A stretch of 64,000 nucleotides of DNA from Chloroflexota bacterium (GCA_029265355.1 JAJUJL010000001.1:62001-126000), one strand, 5' to 3'; positions 26,542 through 36,209 are shown, counted from the first letter of the stretch. Made by a program: numbers and translations. Notes: generated by a model from the letters alone, not told the origin.

Positions 26542-27411
26542 ATGGACGTGCGCTACATCCTTTTTTCGTTGAATGGTTTGCTGATGCTGGCTGTGCCGGT
26601 TGGGCTGGGCTTGTACCTGACGCGTCGCTTTCAGATGGGCTGGCGCTTGTGGTGGATCGGCGCGGCGACCTTTGTGCTCTCACAGGTGGGGCACATCCCA
26701 TTCAATGCCATGCTCACCCAGCTCTTCCAGCGCGGCCTGTTGCCCACGCCAGCGCCAGAATGGGGATTGATATTCAACGCAGTCGTGCTGGGCCTGAGCG
26801 CAGGTCTGTGGGAAGAAACCGCGCGCTATGCCGCCTACCGCTGGTGGGCGCGCGAGGCTCGCACCTGGAAGAGAGGTTTACTGCTCGGCGCAGGTCATGG
26901 CGGCATCGAAGCCATCCTGCTGGGCGTGCTGGTCTTGGTCAATTTCGTCATCCTGGCCGCGCTGCGCACAAGCAATTTGTCCGGCCTGGTACCCTCCGAA
27001 CAGCTCGAACTGGCTAACCAGCAGATCCAGGCATACTGGTCAACGCCCCTGCCTCTGACACTGCTGGGAGCTGTGGAACGCGTTTTCGCGATCATTTTAC
27101 ATCTCACCCTCTCACTGCTGGTGCTGCAGGTATTCATTCGCCGGCGCTTCTACTGGCTGGCAGCCTCCATCGCGTGGCACGCCCTGGCCAATGCAGTGGC
27201 AGTCTACACCGCGGCAACTTATGGCCCGCTCGCTGCCGAGGGTGCCCTGGCAGTCAATGCGTTGCTGTGCCTGGTTGTGATTGCCAAACTCTACACGCCG
27301 GAGCCTGTCCAGCTCGGCCAGGAGAGTGGGCCTGAACCGGAGCTGCTGGATGTCGCCTCGCTCGAACCAACCGACACGCCAGAAAGCCTGGATCGTTCAC
27401 GCTACCAATAG
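26542..27411 (+). CDS. YhfC-family intramembrane protease (putative glutamic-type)
   Basis: 289-aa protein with about seven to eight membrane helices. It carries the paired motifs of the YhfC group, related to CPBP/PrsW proteases: EETARYAAYRWW, then GAGHGGIEAI, and a later WHALANA. The Glu and His residues in these helices form the presumed active site. It is divergent from the two sigma-like membrane proteins, with 202 bases between. PrsW-type relatives cleave anti-sigma factors, so a regulatory partner next door is plausible but unproven. C-terminal 35 residues are hydrophilic. An ABC exporter follows after 9 bases. Confidence 0.78.
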   Translation: MDVRYILFSLNGLLMLAVPVGLGLYLTRRFQMGWRLWWIGAATFVLSQVGHIPFNAMLTQLFQRGLLPTPAPEWGLIFNAVVLGLSAGLWEETARYAAYRWWAREARTWKRGLLLGAGHGGIEAILLGVLVLVNFVILAALRTSNLSGLVPSEQLELANQQIQAYWSTPLPLTLLGAVERVFAIILHLTLSLLVLQVFIRRRFYWLAASIAWHALANAVAVYTAATYGPLAAEGALAVNALLCLVVIAKLYTPEPVQLGQESGPEPELLDVASLEPTDTPESLDRSRYQ

Positions 27412-27420
27412 GAAAATCAG

Positions 27421-28329
27421 ATGATACAAACCGAGAGCCTGACCAAGAAATTTGGAGATATCCTGGCAGTCGATCGCCTGACGCTGGAAGTCGCCGAGGG
27501 GGAGGTGTTCGGCTTCCTGGGGCCAAACGGCGCCGGCAAGACCACCACGGTGCGCATGCTCACCAGCTTGATCGCGCCGACCAGCGGCAGTGCGGTGGTC
27601 AATGGCTTCAAAGTTGGCGTTCAGGACCAGGAAATCCGCCGTACGGTGGGCATCCTGACCGAAACACCCGGCATGTATGATAATCTGAGCGCCGAGTTCA
27701 ACTTGCTCGTTTACGCCAACCTGTACGAGGTGGAAGATCCCAAGCGCCAGGTTGAAAAATATCTCAAGTTGTTGGGCCTGTGGGAGCGGCGCATGGATGA
27801 AGCCGGTTCCTTTTCGAAAGGCATGCGCCAAAAACTGGCCATCGCTCGCGCCCTGCTGCACGAGCCGCGCCTCCTGTTCCTGGATGAACCCACCGCTGGC
27901 CTGGATCCAGAAGCAGCCCGCCTGGTGCGGGACGCCATCGAAGAGCTGCGCAAACAAGGTCGCACCATCTTTCTGTGTACGCACAACCTGGATGAAGCCG
28001 ACCGGCTGTGCGACCGCATTGGCGTTTTCAAGACACGCCTGCTGGTGGTGGATTCGCCCGCCAACCTGCGCACACGCCTGTTTGGGCGCAAGGTCGTATT
28101 TCACCTGGCATCCGTAGATGAGTCGCTGGCGGAAATTGTCCGCCAGATGCCTTTTGTCAAGCAAGCCCAGGTGGTCGATAATAAGCTGGTCGTTTCCGTG
28201 GATGAGCCTGAAGCCCACAACCCCGACCTCGTGCGCGCCCTGGTTGGCGCCGGCGCGCAAATCCAGTTTGTCGGTGAGCTGCGCCGCTCATTGGAAGATG
28301 TTTACCTGCAGCTCGTCAAGAGCAATTGA
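27421..28329 (+). CDS. ABC transporter ATP-binding protein (ABC-2 export type)
   Basis: 302-aa ATPase with Walker A GPNGAGKTTT (about 38-47), signature FSKGMRQKL, Walker B LLFLDEPTAGLD and a switch His in CTHNLDEAD. The extra C-terminal domain (about 215-302) is common in CcmA/NatA-like and DrrA-like exporters. It pairs with the permease encoded next. AGGA stands before the ATG. Cargo unknown. Confidence 0.94.
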   Translation: MIQTESLTKKFGDILAVDRLTLEVAEGEVFGFLGPNGAGKTTTVRMLTSLIAPTSGSAVVNGFKVGVQDQEIRRTVGILTETPGMYDNLSAEFNLLVYANLYEVEDPKRQVEKYLKLLGLWERRMDEAGSFSKGMRQKLAIARALLHEPRLLFLDEPTAGLDPEAARLVRDAIEELRKQGRTIFLCTHNLDEADRLCDRIGVFKTRLLVVDSPANLRTRLFGRKVVFHLASVDESLAEIVRQMPFVKQAQVVDNKLVVSVDEPEAHNPDLVRALVGAGAQIQFVGELRRSLEDVYLQLVKSN

Positions 28330-28343
28330 TCGGATTGCACGCC

Positions 28344-29141
28344 ATGAAAAAAATACGCATCATCATCCAGAAAGAATGGGCGGAAGTTTTCAAGAATCGC
28401 CTGATCATTTCCACGATCATCTTCATGCCGCTCTTGTTTTCAGCCTTGCCCTTGATCATCCTCGGGTTCATGCCCGGCGATGACGGCAGCGTCGACGCAC
28501 AGTTAACCACAGAGCTGCCCGATCAATTCGCCCAATACTGCGGCGAGGAATTGACTGCCAGCGAGTGCTACAAAGTTTTTATGGTCAACCAGTTTATGCT
28601 GCTTTTCATGATGACACCGCTGATCATCCCCGTCAACATCGCCGCCTATTCCATTGTTGGCGAGAAGACTACCCGCAGCCTGGAGCCGTTGCTGGCAACC
28701 CCGATCACCACCGCGGAATTGCTGGCGGGCAAGAACTTAGCCGCTGCTATCCCCGCCGTATTGGGCTCATGGCTGGGCTTTTTCGTCTTCCTGGGCGGCA
28801 CTTTGATCCTGTCTGGCTCGCCGCAAGTCGTGCGCGCTTTGATGGACCCCATGTGGTGGCTGGCGATCTTCGTCGCCGGGCCTTTGCTGGCTATCTTGTC
28901 GGTCAACTTCTCGATCATGGTCTCTTCGCGGGTGAACGACCCGCGCGTGGCAGAACAGCTCTCAGCGGTGGTGATTTTGCCCATCCTGGGGCTGTTCTTT
29001 GGGCAAATTTCCGGCTTGCTGTTGATCAACAGCCGTTTGATATTGATCATGGCGCTGCTGCTGGCGCTGGTGGACATCGCTCTGATTTATGTGGCAGTGC
29101 GCATTTTCCAACGTGAAGTCATCCTGACGCGTTGGAAATGA
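28344..29141 (+). CDS. ABC-2 type permease
   Basis: 265-aa membrane subunit with about six helices and a large outside loop after the first helix (about 45-80). The N-terminal KKIRIIIQKEWAEVFKNR is typical for ABC-2 permeases (NatB-like). The frame is open from TTG 28326, overlapping the ATPase gene, but ATG 28344 fits the family start. Works with the upstream ATPase; an exported substrate or Na+ is possible. Confidence 0.88.
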   Translation: MKKIRIIIQKEWAEVFKNRLIISTIIFMPLLFSALPLIILGFMPGDDGSVDAQLTTELPDQFAQYCGEELTASECYKVFMVNQFMLLFMMTPLIIPVNIAAYSIVGEKTTRSLEPLLATPITTAELLAGKNLAAAIPAVLGSWLGFFVFLGGTLILSGSPQVVRALMDPMWWLAIFVAGPLLAILSVNFSIMVSSRVNDPRVAEQLSAVVILPILGLFFGQISGLLLINSRLILIMALLLALVDIALIYVAVRIFQREVILTRWK

Positions 29142-29166
29142 GCCTGCAATGCTCAAGGTGAAGGCT

Positions 29167-29952
29167 ATGAACTCGCACAAAAGATCTTATTCGCGCACCG
29201 CAAGCCTGCTCATACTGGCAGTGCTGCTGCTTCTCCCCATCCGGGCTCTGGCTCAAGATGAGCCAGAATTGAGGCTGCGCATGAGTCGCGACATGGGTTA
29301 CTCTTCCGGCACAGGGCGGATCGAAGGCACCTTCAGCTTGAAAGCGAGCGGGCCAGATGATCTCCTGAAAGTCGTTTTCCTGATCGATGGGCAAACCATG
29401 GGCGAAGACGGTGAAGCGCCCTTCTCGCTGCGCTTTAACACGGGCAGCTATGCCCTGGGTGTGCACACGCTGAGCGCAACCGGCACCACCCGAGATGGGC
29501 GCGTGCTGAATTCACAGGAGATCCGCGTCGAGTTCGTGCCTGCTGAAGAGGGGCTAAAGACCGCCGGTCGCATCGCCATACCTATACTCGGTATCACTTT
29601 TGGCATCATGCTGCTTGGATACGTTTTGCCGATGATCATCGGTCGCGGCAAGAAAAGCAGCCTGCCATTGGGCGTGCCGCGCCGCTACGGGATCATGGGC
29701 GGCGCCATTTGTCCCAAATGCGGGCGGCCCTTCAGCATGACCTTGCTGGGTCTGAACCTGGTGGCAGGCAGGTTGGAGCGCTGCCCCCACTGCGGCAAAT
29801 TCAGCCTGGTGCGCCGCGCCTCCCCGCAAATGCTGCGCCAGGCAGAGCTGGATGAGCTGCAGATGGCGACCGCACAACCCGCTGTCTCCGAGCTGAGCGA
29901 ACAAGAACACCTGCGAAAAGAACTGGAGAATTCCCGCTACGATGAGCTGTGA
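29167..29952 (+). CDS. Membrane protein with Ig-like ectodomain and cytoplasmic zinc ribbon
   Basis: 261 aa from ATG 29167, which follows AAGGTGAAGG (the in-frame ATG at 29149 has none). A signal peptide ends at LAQDE (about residue 30). A beta-rich domain (about 30-130, VVFLIDGQTMG, GVHTLSATGTT) resembles an Ig-like or chaperone-like fold. A membrane helix lies at about 138-160, followed inside the cell by a zinc ribbon (CPKCGRPF, then CPHCGKF 27 residues later). It closes the ABC exporter run, 25 bases behind the permease, so may assist or sense the exporter. Function unknown. Confidence 0.75.
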   Translation: MNSHKRSYSRTASLLILAVLLLLPIRALAQDEPELRLRMSRDMGYSSGTGRIEGTFSLKASGPDDLLKVVFLIDGQTMGEDGEAPFSLRFNTGSYALGVHTLSATGTTRDGRVLNSQEIRVEFVPAEEGLKTAGRIAIPILGITFGIMLLGYVLPMIIGRGKKSSLPLGVPRRYGIMGGAICPKCGRPFSMTLLGLNLVAGRLERCPHCGKFSLVRRASPQMLRQAELDELQMATAQPAVSELSEQEHLRKELENSRYDEL

Positions 29953-29970
29953 GTGCGTCTCGCGATCACC

Positions 29971-30840
29971 TCAATCGCGTTGATCGGTGGCGACCGGTCT
30001 GCTGGGGTCAGTGATCCATTCACTCCACGAGCCAACGTACAGGCGTGCATCCCCCAGACCTGCGTGAGCCAAGGCCAGCAAGTTGTGGGCAGCCGAAACG
30101 CCCGACCCGCAGTAGAAGGTTGAATTCTCCGGCGGCACCCCATCCAGCAGCTTCGTGAAACGGTCCCGCAGCACCGGCGCGGGCAGGAATTTTCCATCTG
30201 CAGCCATGTTGTCGGCAAACGGCGCAGACCACGCCCCCGGCACATGCCCGGCAACCGGATCGATGGTTTCATTCAAACCGCGGTAACGTTCGGCAGCGCG
30301 CGAGTCAAATACTTTAAAATTCGCATCCAGGCGCATTATTTCGACATCCGCGGTCGTCGCCAACAGTTCAGGATGCACAACAGCCTGGAAATTCCGCGCC
30401 ATGCGGCCCTGCTCCTCGCCCGCTGTCACCGGTTTACCTTCAGCCAACCAGGCGTCCCACCCGCCGTCCAGCACCGCCACGGCTGTGTGTCCCAACCAAC
30501 GCAGCGACCACCACAAGCGGGCTGCCACGGCGCCGGCCGCTCCAGGCCAATCATCGTACGCCACTACCTGGACGGTCGCATCGATCCCCCAGCGCGAAAA
30601 GCGTTCGACCAACATCTCCACCGCTGGCAGGGGGTGGCGGCCGGTTCTCCCAGGCACCACCGGGCTGCATAGATCCTCATCCAGGTGAGCATACAGCGCC
30701 CCCGGGATGTGGCCCTCCAGGTAGGCTCGCCTGCCGCGGCTGGTATCCGCCAATGAAAAACGGCAGTCGATGACCACCCAATTGGGTTGGTGAAGGTTTT
30801 TGGAGAGTGTCTCGACATCGATTAAGGTCGTATAGGTCAT
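29971..30840 (-). CDS. Sulfurtransferase (thiosulfate/3-mercaptopyruvate type)
   Basis: 289-aa tandem rhodanese protein: inactive N-terminal repeat (about 1-140) and catalytic C-terminal repeat with the loop CGSGVSA (Cys244). The CG[ST]GV[ST]A loop is nearer to 3-mercaptopyruvate sulfurtransferases than to the CRKGVTA of rhodaneses. The reaction moves sulfane sulfur to cyanide or thiols. ATG 30840 is used; the frame continues upstream to a non-ATG codon. Convergent with the zinc-ribbon membrane protein gene. Confidence 0.93.
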   Translation of the reverse strand: MTYTTLIDVETLSKNLHQPNWVVIDCRFSLADTSRGRRAYLEGHIPGALYAHLDEDLCSPVVPGRTGRHPLPAVEMLVERFSRWGIDATVQVVAYDDWPGAAGAVAARLWWSLRWLGHTAVAVLDGGWDAWLAEGKPVTAGEEQGRMARNFQAVVHPELLATTADVEIMRLDANFKVFDSRAAERYRGLNETIDPVAGHVPGAWSAPFADNMAADGKFLPAPVLRDRFTKLLDGVPPENSTFYCGSGVSAAHNLLALAHAGLGDARLYVGSWSEWITDPSRPVATDQRD

Positions 30841-31192
30841 ACGCCCATTGTACCCCAACAATCTGTTCAGTCACAACACCTGCTGATCTTCGCACAAGAG
30901 TCCGGGCGACATCCATTTCACGGGTTTTTGCCAGCCCAGCAGAGGTGTGGCGATCTCCGAAATGATCTTAGAGATCTCTTCATTTCCGCTGGCGATGATA
31001 GCCTTATCGTAACAAGTGCACTGGTTCCTCAGGTGGGTATCATCCGCTCAGGGCTGAACTTGGCGCGCCCCAAACTCGATCCTGGTAAGAGCCCTTTCCA
31101 TCAACCGCAGAAGTCTTGGTGATGTTCGAAGTGGAGCGAGTATAATAACTACAATAGCCACGCCCCAATCCAAATATTCCCTGGGAGGGAAA
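30841..31192. other. Intergenic region between sulfurtransferase and GH13 genes
   Basis: 352 bases without a convincing gene or tRNA. It holds an inverted repeat GAAATGA/TCATTTC (30959-30965 with 30980-30986) enclosing the palindrome AGAGATCTCT, and near its right end the GH13 promoter. Confidence 0.5.
31116..31146 (+). promoter_or_regulatory. Putative promoter of the giant GH13 gene
   Basis: TTGGTG (31116-31121) and perfect TATAAT (31141-31146), 19-base spacer. The start would be near 31153; GGGAGG precedes the ATG at 31193. Confidence 0.5.
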
Positions 31193-34100
31193 ATGCCCAC
31201 CAATCAACCCCTTTTCGAATTCCATGTCTCCCGCTGGGCGAGAGATCGCTACCAGTTCGATCTCTCGCTGTATTCATTCACCGGCAATGTGATTTTTGCC
31301 AATTTTCACGCTGCCCGCCTTTTTGCTCAAAAAATGAATGAAAAACGGGATCTACTCAACCATCCTGACCAGGCGGTGCGCGCCGGGCAGATCAATGCCA
31401 TGGGGTTGATCGATGAAATCCTGCACCTGGTGGTCGCCAATTACCGCAAACAGGTCAACCCGGGCATCATGCGCGGCGCCCTGGATTGGCTGGAAGAAAA
31501 GTTAGGGCAAAGCGTGGTGGAACATGCGTTGGTACGTTTCTGCGAGCAATTTCCTCCCCTGGCAATCTATCGCAAAGAGACCAGCGTGGCAGATTACCTG
31601 TCAGGCAGCAGCGAGGGATTTTCTCACCGTGAGCTGGCGCTGGAAGAGATGTTGATGCTGTGGATCGCCAATGGCAATCCAGCCTTTACCCCTTACAATG
31701 AACTGTTCGACGATGTAGCGCTGCAAAAGGAAACCGTTTACGCTTCCATGATGAGCGGGCTTTATGAATATTTCGGCGCTCAGGCGCCCTTCGGGCCGGA
31801 GAAACAGAACCTGATCGATATGCTGCGCGCTCCAGCGCGCACCCATCCCGACTCGCTGACCGCGCAGCTCGAATTTATCCGCACTCGTTGGGGTGGCTTG
31901 CTGGGAAATTTCCTCTACCGGCTGTTGAGCAGCCTGGACCTGGTCAAAGAAGAAGAGAAAGCGATCTTTTTCGGTCCTGGACCCGCCCAGGTATTGGAAT
32001 TCCAGGCCCTGGAACACGAACCGGAAGCATTCTCACTCGATCGCGATTGGATGCCACGCCTGGTGCTGATTGCCAAGAATGCCTTCGTGTGGTTGGATCA
32101 GCTCTCCAAAAAATACCGCCAACCCATCAGCCACCTGGACCAGATTCCGGATCAAGAACTGGAAAGGCTGGCAAAACAAGGCATCACCGGGCTCTGGCTG
32201 ATTGGCTTATGGGAGCGCAGTGCAGCTTCCCAACGCATCAAGCAACTGCGTGGCAACCCCGATGCCGTGGCCTCCGCATACTCGCTGTTTGGCTATGAAA
32301 TCGCTAAGGATCTCGGCGGCGAACCCGCCTACCAGGCCCTGCGCGATCGCGCCTGGCGATATGGTATTCGCCTTGCCTCCGACATGGTGCCCAACCACAT
32401 GGGCATTGACTCGCGCTGGGTGATCGAGCACCCGGACTGGTTCATCCAACTGAACTACAGCCCATTTCCATCGTACACCTTCAATGGTCCGAACCTGTCG
32501 TGGGATGCGCGCGTCGGGCTGTTCATCGAAGATCATTACTACGACAGCAGCGATGCAGCCGTGGTTTTCAAACGCGTTGATTACTGGACGGGCGATACGC
32601 GTTACATCTATCACGGCAACGATGGCACCTCCATGCCCTGGAACGATACCGCTCAACTGGATTACTTGAAAAGCGAAGTGCGCGAAGCGGTCATCCAGAC
32701 CATTTTGGAAGTGGCGCGCAAATTCCCCATCATCCGCTTTGATGCTGCCATGACCCTGGCGAAAAAACATTACCAGCGTCTCTGGTACCCTGAGCCAGGC
32801 AGCGGCGGAGATATTCCCAGCCGGGCTGAGCACGGCATGACTCGCGAACAGTTTGATCAAGCGATGCCAGTGGAATTCTGGCGCGAAGTGGTAGACCGAG
32901 TCGCAGCCGAGGTGCCGGATACGCTGTTGCTCGCCGAAGCCTTCTGGTTGATGGAAGGCTATTTCGTGCGCACCCTGGGCATGCACCGTGTCTACAATTC
33001 CGCTTTCATGAATATGCTGCGCGACGAGAAAAACCAGGAATACCGCCTGGTGATCAAGAATACGTTGGAATTCGACCCCGAAATTCTCAAGCGCTATGTG
33101 AACTTTATGAACAACCCGGACGAACGCACCGCTGTCGACCAGTTTGGCAAGGGCGACAAATATTTCGGCGTGTGCACCCTGATGGCCACCCTGCCAGGCC
33201 TGCCCATGCTGGGACACGGTCAAATCGAGGGCTTTACCGAGAAATACGGCATGGAATACCGCCGGGCGTATTGGGACGAGCAACCCGACCCATATTTGAT
33301 CGATCGCCATGAGCGGGAAATCTTCCCCCTGCTGCGACGGCGCTACCTGTTTGCGGAGGCGCACAATTTCCGCCTGTATGATTTCTACACACCAGAGGGT
33401 TATGTCAACGAGGATGTGTACGCCTATTCCAATCGCGCCGGCGAGGAACGCGCCCTGGTGGTGTATCACAACAAGTTTGCCAATACCCGTGGTTGGATCC
33501 GCACCTCGGCAGCTTTTCCAATCAAACACGGAGAAGGAGAGCGTGAGCTGGTGCAGGTCTCTCTAGCCGATGGGCTGGCGCTTCCACACGATCCCGGCGT
33601 ATACATCACCTTCCGAGATCATATCACGGGGTTGGAGTATCTCCGCAACGCCCAAGAACTCAGCGAGCAGGGGCTGTACCTCGAGCTTGAAGCGTACAGC
33701 TATCACGTGTTTTGGGATTTCAAGGTGATCCCCGATAATGCCTGGCGTCAGTACGCCCAACTAGCCGGTTACCTGAACGGCCGCGGCGTGCCCAGCATCG
33801 ATGAAGCGCTGAAAGAAATATTCCTGCAATCGATCCATGATCCGTATCGCGAAATGGTCAATTCCGGTCAAATCTCCTGGCTGATCGATCACCGAATGGC
33901 AACGGATCAGCCCGCGCCGGATTTAGAGGCCTTGCTCGGCGAAATACAAGAGAAAGCCTTGCGATTGATGCAATCGGTGGAAACCTACCTGGGCACCAGC
34001 GGGAACGCTGAAAGCTATGCGCAGCGCACACGGCAGCAAGTGGAACGCCTGCTGGAGTTGCCCGCGCTTGCCGAAATGGTGCCGCTGCCGCGCTCGCGCA

Positions 34101-34723
34101 AATACCGCCAGGCGCTGAAGTTCCTGCAAGCTGGCCCGCAGGGATCGGCAGGACTCGCTGCGCCGGAGGCGAAGATTTGGGGGCCGCTGTTTGCCTGGTG
34201 CTTTACCCATGACCTTGCTGAGGCTGCTCCTCCACAGGTGTTGAGCGGATCGACTGCCCAGGAAGTGAGCCGTACCTGGTTGGATGAGTGGCTGTTGGGC
34301 AAGATGATCGCCGCCTGCCTGCAAGATCTCGGGTTAGCAGAGGTGCAAAGCTGGCGGGGTGTATCCGCTGTGCGCCTGCTGATTAGCCATGCTGCCTGGT
34401 TCGAACACCTGGGCAAAACCAAACTACCAGCCTACCAAACTTTACAAGCCTGGCTCAAGGATCAGGATGTGCAGCGCTTCATTGGCGCAAATCGCTTCCA
34501 GGATGTGCTGTGGTTCAATCGCGAAGCTTTTGATGAATTTTTGTGGTGGATGTTTGCCGGCAGCGTTGCCTGGTTGCTCTTCGGTGTTGAAAAACCGGCT
34601 GGGAACCCGCAAGCAACCGCTGTTGCGATACTGGCCCGTTGGGATGTGATCGACCGTTTGCGAAAAGCTGCGGCAGGCTCCGGATACCAGCTAGAGCGGC
34701 TGGCTTCCCTCATAAAGGGCTAA
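31193..34723 (+). CDS. Giant GH13 alpha-amylase-family enzyme
   Basis: 1176 aa, about twice a usual alpha-amylase. Residues 1 to about 330 form an unknown mostly helical domain. The catalytic barrel (about 330-760) shows region I DMVPNHMG (about 396), region II IRFDAA with nucleophile Asp517, region III LLLAEAF with acid/base Glu582, and region IV MNNPDE with Asp643. Region IV usually reads NHD; the His is missing here. From about 860 on a further helical domain without known motifs follows. No signal peptide, so action on internal glucans is likely. It faces a GH57 gene tail to tail with a 4-base overlap. Product specificity unknown. Confidence 0.9.
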   Translation: MPTNQPLFEFHVSRWARDRYQFDLSLYSFTGNVIFANFHAARLFAQKMNEKRDLLNHPDQAVRAGQINAMGLIDEILHLVVANYRKQVNPGIMRGALDWLEEKLGQSVVEHALVRFCEQFPPLAIYRKETSVADYLSGSSEGFSHRELALEEMLMLWIANGNPAFTPYNELFDDVALQKETVYASMMSGLYEYFGAQAPFGPEKQNLIDMLRAPARTHPDSLTAQLEFIRTRWGGLLGNFLYRLLSSLDLVKEEEKAIFFGPGPAQVLEFQALEHEPEAFSLDRDWMPRLVLIAKNAFVWLDQLSKKYRQPISHLDQIPDQELERLAKQGITGLWLIGLWERSAASQRIKQLRGNPDAVASAYSLFGYEIAKDLGGEPAYQALRDRAWRYGIRLASDMVPNHMGIDSRWVIEHPDWFIQLNYSPFPSYTFNGPNLSWDARVGLFIEDHYYDSSDAAVVFKRVDYWTGDTRYIYHGNDGTSMPWNDTAQLDYLKSEVREAVIQTILEVARKFPIIRFDAAMTLAKKHYQRLWYPEPGSGGDIPSRAEHGMTREQFDQAMPVEFWREVVDRVAAEVPDTLLLAEAFWLMEGYFVRTLGMHRVYNSAFMNMLRDEKNQEYRLVIKNTLEFDPEILKRYVNFMNNPDERTAVDQFGKGDKYFGVCTLMATLPGLPMLGHGQIEGFTEKYGMEYRRAYWDEQPDPYLIDRHEREIFPLLRRRYLFAEAHNFRLYDFYTPEGYVNEDVYAYSNRAGEERALVVYHNKFANTRGWIRTSAAFPIKHGEGERELVQVSLADGLALPHDPGVYITFRDHITGLEYLRNAQELSEQGLYLELEAYSYHVFWDFKVIPDNAWRQYAQLAGYLNGRGVPSIDEALKEIFLQSIHDPYREMVNSGQISWLIDHRMATDQPAPDLEALLGEIQEKALRLMQSVETYLGTSGNAESYAQRTRQQVERLLELPALAEMVPLPRSRKYRQALKFLQAGPQGSAGLAAPEAKIWGPLFAWCFTHDLAEAAPPQVLSGSTAQEVSRTWLDEWLLGKMIAACLQDLGLAEVQSWRGVSAVRLLISHAAWFEHLGKTKLPAYQTLQAWLKDQDVQRFIGANRFQDVLWFNREAFDEFLWWMFAGSVAWLLFGVEKPAGNPQATAVAILARWDVIDRLRKAAAGSGYQLERLASLIKG

Positions 34724-36147
34724 CCGGCGATGATGCGCCCATCTTTGATGGCGCGCTGCATGTGCTGATAGAAAATCAAATCGGCGCGCAGTCCATTGCG
34801 TTGACTGACAACGCGCCGCAAATTGTTCATCGCCTCGCCGGAGATATCCACACCGGTTGCCATGCGCAGCAGCCGCACTGCCTGGGCAGCATAGGCGACA
34901 TTGTTCTTCGGCTCAATGCGGTCAAAATCCTCGAAGAACCAGCCGCAAGAAGTAAACATGCGCTGGCGCTCGCGCTGCGATTCGAGCAGCATGTGGCAGC
35001 GCGTCACTGCCTCTGCAGGCAGCCTGGCACCAGCCGCATCGTTCACCAATTGCTCGACGCTCACCTGGCCGAGCAGGACATGAATATAACGATTGCGCAG
35101 CTCCCAGGGATCGCCTACCACCGAGCTCAAAGCATGCTCGTACACCTGGTCCAGCGATGCCGCGATGCGTTCGAAGGCATAGCGGAGCTGCGCTTTCCAA
35201 TGACCGTCGCCGGGGGTGCATGGGCAATTGCCGAGCCAGCGTTTCACACCATGGTGGCAACTCCAGGAAGTGTTTTCCCGCAGGTGGGCTGTTCTCAGCA
35301 CGGGATAACGTTGCAGCCAAAGACCCGGATAGGTCACTTCCAGGCCCAGGCGGCTCACCGCTCCATCTACCAGGCGAGCCAGGAAGTAATTGCGCAAAGG
35401 TTGGTGATGTCCGTAAAGCTCACCATCTGAAGCCAACATCACCAACTGCGGCTCGCCGTTGCGCGCTTTCGCACTGGAGAAAAATGGCTGCAAATTATGC
35501 TGAGCGAATTGATCTGCATTCAGCGTGAGGCTGGGATTAAAGCTGATGCCGCCGCTCAAGTCCTGGTGGTAGGTGAAAGCCACAATGTTGCGCCCGTCCG
35601 GCAGGGGTATGCGATAGGGTTGGGAGACATCCAAAGGCTGCTCGACAAACTGCCACGGTGCCAGGATGGTGAATTGAATACCATGATCGACCAGTACCTG
35701 CAAGGTCTCCAGGTCTGCCGCCGTCTCTGGCAACCACATGCCTGCCGGGCGATGTCCAAAGCGATGCTCAAAATCAGCGATTCCCCAATAAACTTGCGTG
35801 ATTTTGTCGCGCAGCGAATCCAGCGGCAGGATGGTGTGGTTGTATGCCTGCGCCATGGCGTTGCCCACGCCATACCGCACATAATTGGCTCGCTCCTGGG
35901 CGACGATTTTCGAACTGGTCTCTGGATCATAACCCTGCATCCAGCTCATCAGGGTGGGACCAACGTTAAAACTGACCTGCTCGAAATTGCCAAGTTCCGC
36001 GTTGGGACGGTAACATTCAGCGTGAATGCGCTCATTCCAGTTTGGATAGGGAGCTGATCCAGATTCGGGGGGAATGATACCGGTAAGCGGATCTTCGCGC
36101 GGGGGTTGATAAAAGTGGGCGTGAACGCAAATTGAGCGAAGAGTCAT
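34720..36147 (-). CDS. GH57-family glycoside hydrolase with DUF3536-type C-terminus
   Basis: 475 aa. HAHFYQPPRED at the N-terminus is the GH57 region 1. GMWLPE gives the nucleophile (Glu141) and ASDGELYGHH the acid/base (Asp241). From about 300 on a DUF3536-like helical part follows. Members are thought to act on alpha-glucans, as amylases or branching-like enzymes, in the cytoplasm; there is no signal peptide. It is divergent from glgC, so both may share control signals in the 288-base gap. Confidence 0.9.
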   Translation of the reverse strand: MTLRSICVHAHFYQPPREDPLTGIIPPESGSAPYPNWNERIHAECYRPNAELGNFEQVSFNVGPTLMSWMQGYDPETSSKIVAQERANYVRYGVGNAMAQAYNHTILPLDSLRDKITQVYWGIADFEHRFGHRPAGMWLPETAADLETLQVLVDHGIQFTILAPWQFVEQPLDVSQPYRIPLPDGRNIVAFTYHQDLSGGISFNPSLTLNADQFAQHNLQPFFSSAKARNGEPQLVMLASDGELYGHHQPLRNYFLARLVDGAVSRLGLEVTYPGLWLQRYPVLRTAHLRENTSWSCHHGVKRWLGNCPCTPGDGHWKAQLRYAFERIAASLDQVYEHALSSVVGDPWELRNRYIHVLLGQVSVEQLVNDAAGARLPAEAVTRCHMLLESQRERQRMFTSCGWFFEDFDRIEPKNNVAYAAQAVRLLRMATGVDISGEAMNNLRRVVSQRNGLRADLIFYQHMQRAIKDGRIIAG

Positions 36148-36209
36148 AAAATCTCACAAATTCATTTGAATTTGCCTCAAAGATACCATCTTTTGTCCAC
36201 TTAGACAAG

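Noticed and set aside
27397-28260. 287-codon open frame antisense to the ABC ATPase gene
   Set aside because: Opposite strand carries Walker A, signature and Walker B; the antisense product has no recognisable features.
30841-31192. Possible tRNA or small RNA in the 352-base gap
   Set aside because: No cloverleaf or T-loop sequence found; only an inverted repeat and a promoter.
32207-33529. 440-codon open frame antisense to the GH13 gene
   Set aside because: Shadow of the catalytic domain whose motifs are clear on the plus strand.
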